The notes below the pieces were generated by a model, which was not told where the DNA came from, did not search any database, and saw only the letters and a program-made list of their open reading frames with translations. A stretch of DNA of 64,000 bases. Origin: Trichoplax sp. H2. Taxonomy: Eukaryota; Placozoa; Uniplacotomia; Trichoplacea. Of the stretch, positions 45,135 to 57,000 are shown in pieces. The position numbers and the translations under genes were made by a program. Numbering within the stretch: position 1 is the first letter of the stretch; each line of letters begins with the position of its first letter. The stretch spans positions 248,001 through 312,000 of the forward strand of contig NOWV01000069.1 in assembly GCA_003344405.1 (NCBI GenBank), read 5' to 3'.

Positions 45135-47057
45135 AGTGTTGTCATGGCCTCGATGCAACTGTTCCATGCTGGTAGTGCAGTGCCATAGTGTACATGTACA
45201 TGCAGTGGACAGCGAGTGGTGGAGGGTAGTCTACGCATACTCTACTCTACTCTACATGGACTCCAGTACTCCTTTATAGTGTTGTCTACCACTGGGTACA
45301 GTACTGTACAGTGTACAGTGTACAGTAGAAAGACAGAACGGCTGCAAGCAGTACTGTACACTGTAGCAGTCGGTTGGGATTGATATTAGTGATATTAGTG
45401 TTGTCTACCACTGGCCGTACAGTACTGTACAGTGTACAGTGTACAGTAGAAAGACAGAACGGCTGCGAGCAGTACTGTACACTGTAGCAGTCGGTTGGGA
45501 TTGATATTAGTGATATTAGTGTTGTCTACCACTGGCCGTACAGTACTGTACAGTGTACAGTGTACAGTAGAAAGACAGAACGGCTGCGAGCAGTACTGTA
45601 CACTGTAGCAGTCGGTTGGGATTGATATTACAAGAAATCAATTCTAGTATCAATCCCAACAGTGGCAAATCAGTAATTCATTCATTCTAAGGATTGATAT
45701 TAGAATTCATTACTGATTTGCCACTGTTGGGATTGATACTAGAATTCATTACTGATTTGCCACTGTTGGGATTGATACTAGAATTCATTGCTGATTTGCC
45801 ACTGTTGGGATTGATATTAGATTGAATTGCTGATTTGCCACTGTTGGGATTGATATTAGATTGAATTGCTGATTTGCCACTGTCGGGATTGATATTAGAT
45901 TGAATTGCTGATTTGCCACTGTTGGGATGCATATTAGAATGAATTGCTGATTTGCCACTGTTGGGATGCATATTAGAATGAATTCTAGTATCAATCCCAA
46001 CAGTGGTAAATCAGTAATTCATTCTAAGGATTGATATTAGAATTCATTACTGATTTGCCACTGTTGGGATGCATACTAGAATAAATTGCTGAGTTGCCAC
46101 TGTTGGAATTGATATTAGAATTCATTACTGATTTACCACTGTTGCGATTGATATTAGAATGAATTGCTGATTTGCCACTGTTGGGATTGATATTAGATTG
46201 AATTGCTGATTTGCCACTGTTGGGATTGATATTAGAATGAATTGCTAAGTTGCCACTGTTGGAATTGATATTAGGATGAATTACTGATTTGCCACTGTTG
46301 CGATTGATATTAGAATGAATTACTGATTTGCCACTGTTGCGATTGATATTAGAATGAATTCTAGTATCAATCCCAACAATGGCAAATCAGTAATTCATTC
46401 TAGGGATTGATATTAGAATTCATTACTGATTTGCCACAGTGGGATTGATATTACAACGAATTCTAGTATCAATCCCAACAGCGGCAAATCAGTAATGAAT
46501 TCTAGGGATTGATACTAGAATTTATTACTCCTTTGCCACTGTATCATTTCAGAATTACAAATATGCCATTGCCAATTTCAGGTATTTTACCAATATGCCA
46601 TTGGAGAGCCATGACACGATCGACGCACTCTCAGTCCATGCCTATCACCATTTTCCCCCTAAGTTACAGTACTAGGTTGATACAGTGTACAGTACGACTG
46701 AGTTCACAGTGTTAGTACTGTAGATGACGCTAGACCAGCAGTTGGATATACTGTACTGTAGACTGCCTCGAAATTCTACAGCAGAGTCGATCAGTGGATT
46801 AATTCTTGGTTTGGCCAGTTAATTTCTCCTTGGAGCGAGTAGCAATCCATCTCTTCTCCACTTGCAAGTGGATTTCCATGCTACAACTTGCCTCAATCGT
46901 AGAATTTTTATTGGAGGTCGCTGCACGCTCCATTCTATCCTACTCAAGTGGCCAACTAAAAGGGAGACTGTGCTGGAGTACAGTCGATCACGGTGGATCG
47001 CTCTTGGAAGATTGTAGCCAGCTAGGCTAAGACGATTATAGTAGATAGATTATCGAC

Positions 47058-48446
47058 ATGGTAACCAGCAACAAGATGTCCGATGATATTATTACGTTAA
47101 GTGAAGAAAGAGGATTGTATTTACAGCCTTATTGTCGGATTAATATTAAGGCACAAATACCTGAGATAAAAGGAGTTGGGAAATCCATCTCCAATTGGGA
47201 AATTATGGAAAAATTACGAGCAGCTATTCAACCCTATGAATTTAGCTTACTCAAGGTCGAGTCCATTACTCGAGAAATGGTGACTTTTGAGGGAGAATTA
47301 TTGACTCGTCAGTCCAAAAAGCCTGTTCTCCACATGTTAAATGGTAAACAATTAAAATTGAGTGGATTCTCCAGCGCTTTTGCCCTTTCAGCCAGTGAAA
47401 ACAAAAGCGACAACTATCCTACTCAGCATGATTGGGAATCTTTCTTTGCTGACATGGATCAAACTGAATATGGCGAACGGCCGGATACTGTCGTCATCGA
47501 TAATTTACCATGCTACTGGTTTATGGATCCTGGCCACCACAGTACAGATCATAAACCCAATCAAGATATCGTTATGCAAGTATTTAGCAAATTTGGCACC
47601 ATTCGCTGCTTGCATATTCCTTTACTGGATAAATATCACAAAAGTGCTGATAATCCATTTCAGACATTTTCATTCAATAATCAATTGAATTTTAAAGTAT
47701 ATATTCAATATGAAGAATATCAAGGATTTTGCCTAGCCATTCACCAATTGAAAGGTATGAAACTACAGTACCGATTAAATCGTACTCAAGATGGCCAAAA
47801 AAAGGAAATGCTGGCCAAGATACAGGTCGATTTCGATAAAACTGGCCATTTAAACTCCAAAAATATTCGAAAGAGGCGATTTGAAAAATTAAAATTACAA
47901 CAATTAGAAAAGGAAGCTGATGACAAAGCTAAACTTGAGCAGCAAAAAAAAGAAGAATTAGAAAGGCAACGAGAATCGGAAAAAAAAAGACAAGAAGAAG
48001 AACGACGTAGACAGCAATTAGAAGAGGAAAAACGACGAAAGGAGAAATATCAAGAGAAAAGAAGGCAGAAAAATCAACGTAAACAACTACGCCAGCAAAA
48101 ACGGGAAAGATTGCGTCAATTGCAATTACAGTTGCAAAATGAATTAGACCAAAGACGAAAAAATGCAGAGGAAAAATTAGCTATTATGAATCTTGAGAAC
48201 AAGAATCGAGCTAAACAATTGTTAACTTATTTATTACAACAAATTGCTAATGTTCATATAGAGAAAGTAAGGAAATGCCAAGAGGAGGAAAGAAAGAGAA
48301 AGCAATTAGCCGGCGAAGAATCTTTGCGACGACGACTAATTAACAAAATTAAAAAGCAGGAAAGTAGAAAAAGGGCATTAAAGCGTGAATTATTATGCAG
48401 GCAAATAGATGGATCTTTGCTAAGATCTGCCATTGTAAAGAAGTAA
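47058..48446 (+). CDS. AKAP17A: AKAP17A (XE7)-like splicing-associated protein, intronless (462 aa)
   Basis: One uninterrupted frame from ATG 47058 (a second ATG lies six codons on at 47076) to TAA 48446. N-terminal block: LSEERGLYLQPYCRINIK, followed by the conserved region with SNWEIMEKL and MVTFEGEL. Residues about 140-240 form the RRM-like part: DTVVIDNLPCYWF, VFSKFGTIRCLHIP and FKVYIQYEEYQGF. From about residue 265 the protein is a highly charged Glu/Lys/Arg/Gln coiled coil (KKEELERQRESEKKRQEEE). Human AKAP17A (about 695 residues) anchors protein kinase A in nuclear speckles and influences splice-site choice. The PKA-binding helices cannot be placed confidently here. Every other recognised gene in the window is split by introns, so the lack of any intron is unusual. 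It is head-to-head with MCTS1 across the minisatellite region. Confidence 0.92.
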   Translation: MVTSNKMSDDIITLSEERGLYLQPYCRINIKAQIPEIKGVGKSISNWEIMEKLRAAIQPYEFSLLKVESITREMVTFEGELLTRQSKKPVLHMLNGKQLKLSGFSSAFALSASENKSDNYPTQHDWESFFADMDQTEYGERPDTVVIDNLPCYWFMDPGHHSTDHKPNQDIVMQVFSKFGTIRCLHIPLLDKYHKSADNPFQTFSFNNQLNFKVYIQYEEYQGFCLAIHQLKGMKLQYRLNRTQDGQKKEMLAKIQVDFDKTGHLNSKNIRKRRFEKLKLQQLEKEADDKAKLEQQKKEELERQRESEKKRQEEERRRQQLEEEKRRKEKYQEKRRQKNQRKQLRQQKRERLRQLQLQLQNELDQRRKNAEEKLAIMNLENKNRAKQLLTYLLQQIANVHIEKVRKCQEEERKRKQLAGEESLRRRLINKIKKQESRKRALKRELLCRQIDGSLLRSAIVKK

Positions 48447-50918
48447 CAAACTGTAGTGTTTCTGCAGAAATCTTGGTATTGAAACAGTGACTATCTCAAG
48501 TAGGATGGACTTGATGAAAAAATTTTAAAGTTACAGTCTGTAGATGTCAATTTTTGGATTGTAAGCTTGAAAGCTGTTTTAAATATTTCTTACGTAAAGG
48601 ATTTCCAAAACGTGAATATTATTTCTATAATGTATTATACACTATGCATTATTATCTCTATAAATATTTTCCACGCAGCGAATGCATGTTGTATATACGA
48701 GTATTTTGTAGACACAACTTTCTAAATTCATTATAATGTCATATAATCTGTTATTCACTTTTAATGACGAATATTTCAATTATAGTCAAAACCTACCCAA
48801 GCATTGTACGTGAGAAGTGCTTTTATGCTAATAAACATCTCGATAAGTTTTCGTTAGCAAAATTTCTTTGCATGTGTATACGTATGACTCGTTCAATCTC
48901 GCTAATCAGAAAAGCTTTCATTCCGTTAGCTATATGGAGTACGCGGCTTCTGTACGTAAAGGAGTACAAATGATGCCCAAATGATTCTCTTGCCAAAGTT
49001 AGCCTTTAAAGTGACCTTCCTATGTTACATCTTTTGCTAAGCCATTTCCTACTTTCCCTCAATAATCACGCCTTAAGTCTCTACTGATTTCAATTCCATA
49101 TGTAATTATCGATTGCAGTCATTCGTAAAACTCATAGATATTACGTCAAGAGAAATCTTTAAGTTAATGAAGCGAATACAATCTTGCAAAAGTTACAGAT
49201 GCTGAAATAGATAAATTTCGACATTTCTGGCAATAAAGGTAGAAGGTAGACGAAACTTTTCAAGAATAGCACTACATATAAACCACGTTGATTACGCATA
49301 GTTTTAGTCCAATCAAACCTTCATATCTGCTTTTTCAATCAGTGTCATTAATTATTAAATCTTTAGTTATTTAAGGCTACTATGCCTTGGATAATTTATT
49401 TTTTCGCACTTTGATGTACGTCAATAACAAGCACTCGTATGTTTACGGCATCTGTAACCAATTTTTAGAAATAAGCATAGTTAGAAGTTCGAATAATATT
49501 GAAAGTACGAAAGTATACAAAAATTTCAAAAGGTCCATTAATTGTCGACAACATGCACGATGTTTTGTAATTATTTGAAGGCAGGTTTAACTTGCAAAAC
49601 TGGATATAATTACCAATCCATGTTGGATTTATATCGAAAATGAATTACGATTCAAGAAACAATGATTGCAAATTTATTGGCAAGAGTTATTCCATATACG
49701 ATTGATGAAATCCACAATCTCAAATCACAGAATCATACGGGCGTTGCATTACAAGGCAGTGGACTAAAATTTTTAAATTCGTTCTACATATAGGATCGAA
49801 TTGAAATTCATACACAAGAGGCCTTAACTAATTATTTTAAACACTGACGAAATTAAAATGTATCAGTAACATAATGTCTCGTACGTGTACTACTGAAAAC
49901 TTTCTTAAAATACAATTGTATGAATGTATCAATGCAATAAACTTCTTGTAGATTCAATCAAGACTATGACTTTGTAATATGTCTTAGCTACGCAAGGCCT
50001 GCTGTAAATTTTCCTTTTGAAGTGTGAATGAATTTTATATAGGATGTAATATAGATCAACGGAAAAAAGTAATAACTGTATATACGGCATTTGCGCGTCT
50101 ATGCACGTAAATTATTTACAGTATGGAATTCACACAGAGTACAAGATATGGAAGCCGAGGGAACTAACAGTAAATTATATCGCGACCAGACTTAAACTGT
50201 GCAGCTTACACCACATACGAGTATCATGGTACAAGACTATCTTTTAGACAAAGCAAAGTAAATATAGCTTCTTGTAAGCCTCAAATCTCTCAAGATTTGA
50301 CCCAAATTCGTATCCGTAAATCGGAAACAATTTACTTTTGATAAATTGCTACAAAGAAACAAGGTAAATGATTTTCCGAACCCTTAAACAACCATCAATT
50401 ACTTAATGACTTAATAAATAAACAGATATCTATTATTTTGACTATTTAACGTATGTTATTTCAATCACAGTTCATATTAGGTTTTTAATATAGTAAAATT
50501 TGGGGGGCAAAATATCGTAATGGAAAGTCACCGAAATAGAAAGCTCCTACATTATTGTAATACAACTACTGTACATTACATCTTGTAAAGATGGGGTGCA
50601 GCAGAGTAGAATTAATAAAAACAATTACAGAAAACAATGTAGTGATTAATTTTTAAAAGTCTTAGTAGGCTCTACTAATGGATTAGAATCCGTCACTCTT
50701 TCTTTCTTGCATTTCATACTATAAAATGAGTACATGAAGCTTCCGATGAAAGTCAGTACGCTTGCTACCACTCGCCTGATAGGCACCTACTTACTAAAAT
50801 CAAGGTAACCGTATCAAACCATACAAGGATACTTCGTATTCACTTGTACTTTGTAATGGTTTGCTACGTCTAATTGGCATAGATAGCTATACTACAAATA
50901 GGATAGTTAGGCATAGTA
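48447..50918. other. Intergenic, no gene recognised
   Basis: 3' flank of AKAP17A and 3' flank of the PGRMC-type gene, which converge here. Short AT-rich frames of 60-69 codons (48554-48736, 48764-48973, 49387-49578) have no recognised domain and look like chance or UTR. I searched for the expected splice-bounded exons and saw none. Confidence 0.45.
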
Positions 50919-53052
50919 CTATTTCTCTTTTTTACTATCTTGATCATTCTTTGCGTCTTCTGGTTGTTTTTCTTTGAGCTCTTCTTCTCTCTGAGCCGCT
51001 TCTTCTGGTGTCAATAGTTTGCCAACGACAGGATATCTATCTAAAAACTGCATTTCCCATTCACGCAACGAATCCATTTGCATGCTATTCAAGTCTGATA
51101 AATCGTCGATTTCATCTTTTACAGCATCTTTCTCCAGTGAAAACGTTGCTAAGCCTCTGCTAGCGTCATGTCCAGCAAAAACCTGATACGGTCCACCTGG
51201 AATACATCAGTGTATAATGAATTCTTAATTACAGTCTACTTAACATTATTACACTTCTCGAGATATAAGCGATTTCACGAAATACATTTGACAAATTGAC
51301 AGTGTTCAACATATTGAAATGACATCTCTTAAATGGAACTACTGATTCAACTTTTTTGAACATCTTCGAGGATAGCAGCGTATGTAAATATGTCGTACAT
51401 CGTATGACCATCAATGTACACTATTTCACTGTTAGGCATAAGCTTTTCTATTTTCATCTTCATAGCACCGAATAGACATTACAGACTGTATACAGTATAC
51501 GGTGCTATGGAGATGAAAATACGGTAATGCAATATACATTCTTTGATAATTACAATTAATGAGCAAGAATGATAAAGGGTAGAGTAAATAGCGATTGATC
51601 AGAATGTGCTGTACACTGGTGATATAAACACTTGTACAGTAGTATATCAATTTATCAGTTCAACGAGAGATCATGGAATACTGATGATGTTCAAGGTAAG
51701 CAATCAATGTAAGCTTTAAGGAGAAGGTAGGCATGGCCGAGGGTTACCTATTCTTATTGCAGTAAGCGATGCGTCTTACGAGTAATTCAGTATGATTAAT
51801 AACAATTTCTGAATGAATATCAAGGTATACTGTTGAATTTATCTACAGCAATATGTTGATGCATTCATCTACGTATATTATTTTACAGCCAAGAGGAAAC
51901 ACTGTACTACTGTGGCAGATACAGTGTCAGCTACAACTGCAAGTACGGATTTGGCTGCACTCATATTGCGACAACTGTAATGTGCGTACAAGATCCAGAA
52001 ATGTTCTCATCGATAGGTGGCACATCTTCGTAGAGCGTAATATAGACATGCACTACTGTATACTAAATCTGTTCGATCTTATGGTGTCATTGATAGAAAG
52101 CAATTTTTCAACTCTTTGCTATTGATAGCTTGCACCTTATTGAGCCAGTAAGTACTGTTGCATGGAATCTTTCATATGGAAAAGGTAATATTTTAAGCTT
52201 GCGATAATGACTATAACACACTCATTCAGTGAAACTATTGCAGGAAACTACTCCCTGTTACCAGTGATATGAAATTATGACGATAGGATTGCGTGAAATA
52301 GTACGTCAAGCGTTGTAATCATAGAATCGTTGTTAGCTAATGTTTTCATCTGTTGTAAAAAGTTTCAAGCTATAAGATGATGTGATGAGAATAGAGTATC
52401 CTATCTCGGTAGTAAGACTACAGTACTGTAGAGGCGAAATGGAGTTTCTTCCTTCTAGGGATCATCTCGCAGCGTATTCAAGACAAAAACACTGGGTATA
52501 GCGTATGTGCTATGCGCTACCTCTTTGTATGATCATTTGTGATCAGAATTTCTTGTTTTTTAGAGTAGAAAGTTGAATCGATCATCGTTGCTCATTCGTA
52601 ATTGGTAGTTGATCACTTTCTTCCTGTACAAGCCTACAGTATACTACTGTATTTATTACTCATGGTTGGTTTAATGAAAGGATTGGTGTATCTAGTTGTC
52701 AATACTGTAGTGTAGATGGTCTACCAGTTTATCGTGTCATGGTTTTGATGATCGCACAGCACTGCATAGTCTAGAAATTCAAGTTACCTGGACCATACAC
52801 ACTCCGACGGCGAGAAACATCGAAAACTTTACTATTGATAGCCATCAAAACGCGTTTATCTTTGATACCATCATATTGGCTTAGTTCAGGTAAGGTAAAA
52901 TCGCGTGGTTCCATTGGTGGTAACTCTTCTTCCTTTTCTTCTGGCATCTCGGATTTTCCAGAAGCGCTGAAAAATAACTTATACACTAAAAATAAAATAG
53001 CCACTATCAATACAGCATTCACAGATGTGTTTCCTTCTAGAAATTCCAGCAT
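50919..53052 (-). CDS. PGRMC1: PGRMC-type membrane haem protein (180 aa)
   Basis: Two coding exons on the minus strand, 52788-53052 and 50919-51196, joined in phase 1 across a 1.6-kb intron. The N-terminus is short and lumenal, followed by one membrane segment (residues about 11-28, [18 protein letters not shown]). An acidic linker ([11 protein letters not shown]) leads to the cytochrome-b5-like domain: [52 protein letters not shown] and LREWEMQF, then a charged tail. Tyr86 and Tyr92 match the family tyrosines of YGPEGPYGVF that coordinate haem in human PGRMC1. The family (PGRMC1/2) sits in the ER and mitochondria-associated membranes and supports haem handling and cytochrome P450 or sterol metabolism. 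The gene is probably pro-orthologous to both vertebrate copies. GTAC-type repeats begin about 160 bp upstream of the start codon. Confidence 0.93.
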
Positions 53053-53209
53053 CTCTGTCCTGATTGCCTTCTCAACTTGAATTTGATGTAGAGTAATTGC
53101 TTGATGAGTAGCGATCGCAGAAACGCTTTGATCAACTGCTCTTGTATTGCCAACCGTCGAGGATTAATCGCTAGTCTGCAAGAACAGCTGCGAGCCTCGG
53201 CCAAATCCT

Positions 53210-54010
53210 CTTAGTCATGACTACCTAGTGTTGGAAATACGATACTAGACAGTACTGTACTCCACTGTCTACGTTGCTGCTGGCTGACGCTGGTACTCAT
53301 GCGCAGTTCTATCACTCGTTTTGCAGCACTGTAGCGTACTGTACTGTACTGTACTGTACAGTATCTCCAATTCATACCTACTGTACACTGTACGTACAGT
53401 ACTGTGCACTGGAGTCGAAACTGTGGAGAAAACGTACAGTACTCTACTGTACGAGTGTACGTCCGTCCCAATGCGGCAGTATCCACTTTTGGACGGGAAC
53501 ATGGTATTCCTGACGCTGATACTCATGCGCAGTTCTATCAAGCACTCGTTTTGCAGCACTGTAGTGTACAGTGTACAGTACAATGTACAGTATCTCCAAT
53601 TCATACCTACTGTACTGTACGAGTGTACGTCCGTCCCAATGCGGCAGTATCCACTTTTGTATGGGAACATATTAATATCCATGACGGATAGTTCGTTTAT
53701 GCTAGGATAATCCTGATGTTGCAAAACAGTCAATTGGTTGCTGTCGACTACTGTGAATAGGAAGTATTTACAGATGGTATGAAAAGGATGAAAAAAGAAG
53801 TGGAGTAGTCCCTGGATACTGACTAGCACAACGGTGCTTATTTACACTACAGTGTGCAGTACTGTACACTGTACAGTACGGTACAGTACAGTACAGTAAA
53901 GCAGTAAACAATCAACAATAGGATTGTGTAGAGGACGGCTGCACCGTACGGACACTACAGTACACTCTTTTCAGTACTGTACTGTGTGTACTGTACTGTA
54001 CAGTGTATCA
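53210..54010. repeat. GTAC palindromic repeats with two nested duplications
   Basis: Located just upstream of the PGRMC-type gene. The block containing ACTCATGCGCAGTTCTATCA occurs near 53296 and 53519. The block containing CGAGTGTACGTCCGTCCCAA occurs near 53451 and 53618. Between and after these are runs of TACTGTACTGTAC words, again dense at 53850-54010. Several long frames on both strands arise from the repeats and share Cys/Thr/Val/Tyr-rich translations; none is a gene. Confidence 0.85.
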
Positions 54011-57000
54011 TAGAGAATACTGTACTAAAGAAGAGTTTTTTTTGGACTGTAGAAGTTTACAATAATATTTTTCAACGCGCGTATACAGTACTGTAGTGTA
54101 CATTACATATTATTATATTACGATTACCAATGGTATTTCATATGACTGTTGGACGGAATACTGGACGGAATACTGGTGTGATGATGGATTAACCATGCTT
54201 TATTTCCTTATTTGCTCTTAATGACCATTATTTCTTCATCTGCTCTTAATGACCATTATTTTTCGGTTATTAGGATTGCTGAATCGAATATTCGTACATG
54301 TATGATGACGGATTACGCATATTATTACTTATTTTATACCAATAATTTAGTCGGTATGTGAAGATATTTCGTTTTAGAATAATCAAAGATTTCATAAACT
54401 ATTATACTGCGCCGTAATTAGTGTACAGTAGTATAAATCAGATGATTATATATTTTTTCTTCGTGTAGTTAGGTAACATACAATATCAATTTTTCACTTG
54501 TATATGCTTGTAGATTAGATTGCATGGTATACAGTATATTAATTTGAGGCATGATGATTGCTTGTACTGTACGGTATTCATTCGTATACTATTGTGGCAA
54601 TTCACACTTGTTGCTAAGATTCGCAAGGAACTGTAGTGCAGTTACAATAACTCAGTCTACTTCTCCCAGTATTTTTAGTCTGCATGCCAGCAATATACGC
54701 TCTGAGAACTCACTTTCTCGGCTAAATTCCACACACAACTGATTCATTGGTATACTTTTGTTAACAAGACGACTCCTGTATGCTTCTTAAGCGATTACGC
54801 TATTTTATAACCACACGTGTTTTTAAACAGATTTGTGCGGTGAATTTTAGTGTAGCCTACAATAGAGTAAAATCATGATTTTACAAATTACGTAAATCAG
54901 TATATACAATTACTAACTAAATAGGTAGATATTGTGAGACCTAGCCAGCTGCAGGCTATCGAGTGTTAAAGTGTTCAACCTCCGTCTAGATACAATTCAA
55001 TTGTTAGAGCTTACATCAAACTATGTTGCCAAATTTTTGATGGCAGTGAATTATTTACTAATCAATAATGACTTACATTTAGTTTGTAACGCAGTACCGT
55101 GACAAATATAGAACACACTGTTACAATATTACAATTCGTTTTCATTATAATGAATATAATTAAATAAAAGACGTATTTATTCGGTTATTTTTATACTTAC
55201 TAATTATGATACTATATTGAACTACTGCATAATTTGACAACTTCCTTTGGCAGTTTTACGCAATGAGATGATGGAATACGATAACATGAACGTAACTTAA
55301 TCATCGTGCAATTTGTATGACTGAACAATGGAATGAAATGATTGAACTTCTGCCACATGCGTGATATACGATGTAAATATTATAGAGGATAAGTGTTTAT
55401 ATACGATCTTACAAGATATTAATTGAATACAAGTTTCTCGATATTGCAAAATTTTGATTCTTTATAGAAATATTTGTATCGATTATATATACTCGCATTA
55501 ATGATAATGAGATAACGAATAATAATGAATTTGCTCGATCTCATTGTTACTAATTGACGTGAATGTTGTCTATAAATTAAATAAAAGTTATATCGTAAAT
55601 TATTGCTTACTGTAGGACAGTGCGTTGGTTGCGTTATTAATTTCGAATTTCTTTCATGTCTATCTTTGGGATAGCATCAATGCTTAAGGACTAGTTATAA
55701 CCCTGGTAGTATCGATGGAACAATCAGTAAAGTCTCTGAGTAGAATCTTTACAAAATGTAGGCGAACCGGCAAAGATAGCGATGTTGAAAGTTGAGATGA
55801 AACGAAAATTAAAGTTCGCGTATTTGTGCTTTACTTTCGTTTGCACCCTTTAATTATAATAACTACCAAGCTAAGACTACCATCACTGTAGATAAGCAAA
55901 TTTAGGAATCATCTTTGTTGATAACTGCTTTACATTGCTAATGCCATCGAGACACCTGATCTAGCATTGCAATAGCTATAAATTAACAGAATTGAGCTGT
56001 ATGTAGTAGGTCGATTTGAAGTTGTGTACTAACCATAGACAATGATGTCTATCAATTGAATTTGATGCACTGATTAGTATTTCTTTACACATATGATATT
56101 CCTATTATTGCTTGACATGATTTCATCATTTCAAAGAATAAATATGCGTATGACTGTAGTTGATAGTTAATAAAATGATTTTAACGGTGTATTTGAGGTA
56201 ATAGGGTGTCAGATTACTGCTGAAGAGCTTTTATAGTTCAATTATACGAAAGGAAACCACTTGGTAGGATAGAATGATGAAATTTTTTAAGCTATCAGAT
56301 ATATTGGATGACATGGAAAGTTAGTCTGACTAGTCTATTATTTTAAAGAGAGTCATGTCGAGAATCGAGAAAGAAGAACTATTCTTGTTATACTCCTCTT
56401 ACTCTCTGTGACTCAGACTCCTTACTAACCTCAGCTGTTACTCCCAGCAACACAATGCGCAAATCTTAAAACTTTAAAATTAATTTTTATGCACGTGTCC
56501 TTATTTCCGACGTAACTTAGTAATTTCAATTTCTACAAAACGCGATTACTAACAACGTTATGATTCTACAAGAACTGCCCCTGGTGCTGACACACGAGTC
56601 TAATTATCCCTTCGTGACGCGGTTCTCAGTCGAACTAACTTGGCCAGTACGATACCCAAGACAACCTACCAGCTACCGTATACAATAGGAATCGATGATC
56701 TATTTCGTTAACCTTATGCGATGTCCAATTATTTCTTATGCCATTCTGCGTAGTCGACTTTACTACCATTAACATATTACAATAAATCTATTTTCCCCCT
56801 TGGAGCCTTCGCCTTTCATTTCTCTGGGAGCTCTTGTCCACTTGTGTTTCGCTCATTTCCGAGCATGATTTTATCCTGCCGTAAGGAGCTCCGTTCTCGG
56901 TAGTGTTTCCTTGAGTAGCTGCACCTTTCTCGTCATCCTTCTTCCCTTATTCTTCTGCTGTCGTTGATTGCCCGTCTGCCATTTCGGAAGGGAGAAGCGG

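Larger units (their letters stand above)
43431..46786. repeat. 39-bp minisatellite arrays inside three large direct repeats
   Basis: Three direct copies of a composite unit begin AGTGTTGTCATGGCCTCGAT at about 43431 (cut short by a gap), 43850 and 45135. Each starts with a single-copy-like head (about 160 bp), then a GTACAGTGTACAGTGTAC palindromic stretch, then a minisatellite. The basic minisatellite unit is 39 bp (ATTGATATTAGAATGAATTG plus CTGATTTGCCACTGTTGGG), with about 12 copies at 44160-44660 and about 17 at 45690-46350. Inverted copies (ATCAATCCCAACAGTGGCAA) flank the arrays, making large potential hairpins. The second and third copies share a common tail (ATTTCAGAATTACAAATATG onward). 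In the third copy a ~120-bp GTAC segment is itself present three times (45295-45620). Because 39 is divisible by 3, long periodic frames appear; they are not genes. Confidence 0.92.

Noticed and set aside
45687-46000. 94- and 71-codon minus frames of the same periodic type
   Set aside because: Same minisatellite artefact in the third composite copy.
43431-46786. CRISPR-like array
   Set aside because: Units are contiguous 39-bp tandem repeats without unique spacers, in a eukaryotic intergenic region. It is a minisatellite.
53269-53829. 186-codon minus frame and overlapping plus frames
   Set aside because: They span duplicated repeat blocks, are Cys/Thr/Val-rich from GTAC words, and are open on both strands with no domain.
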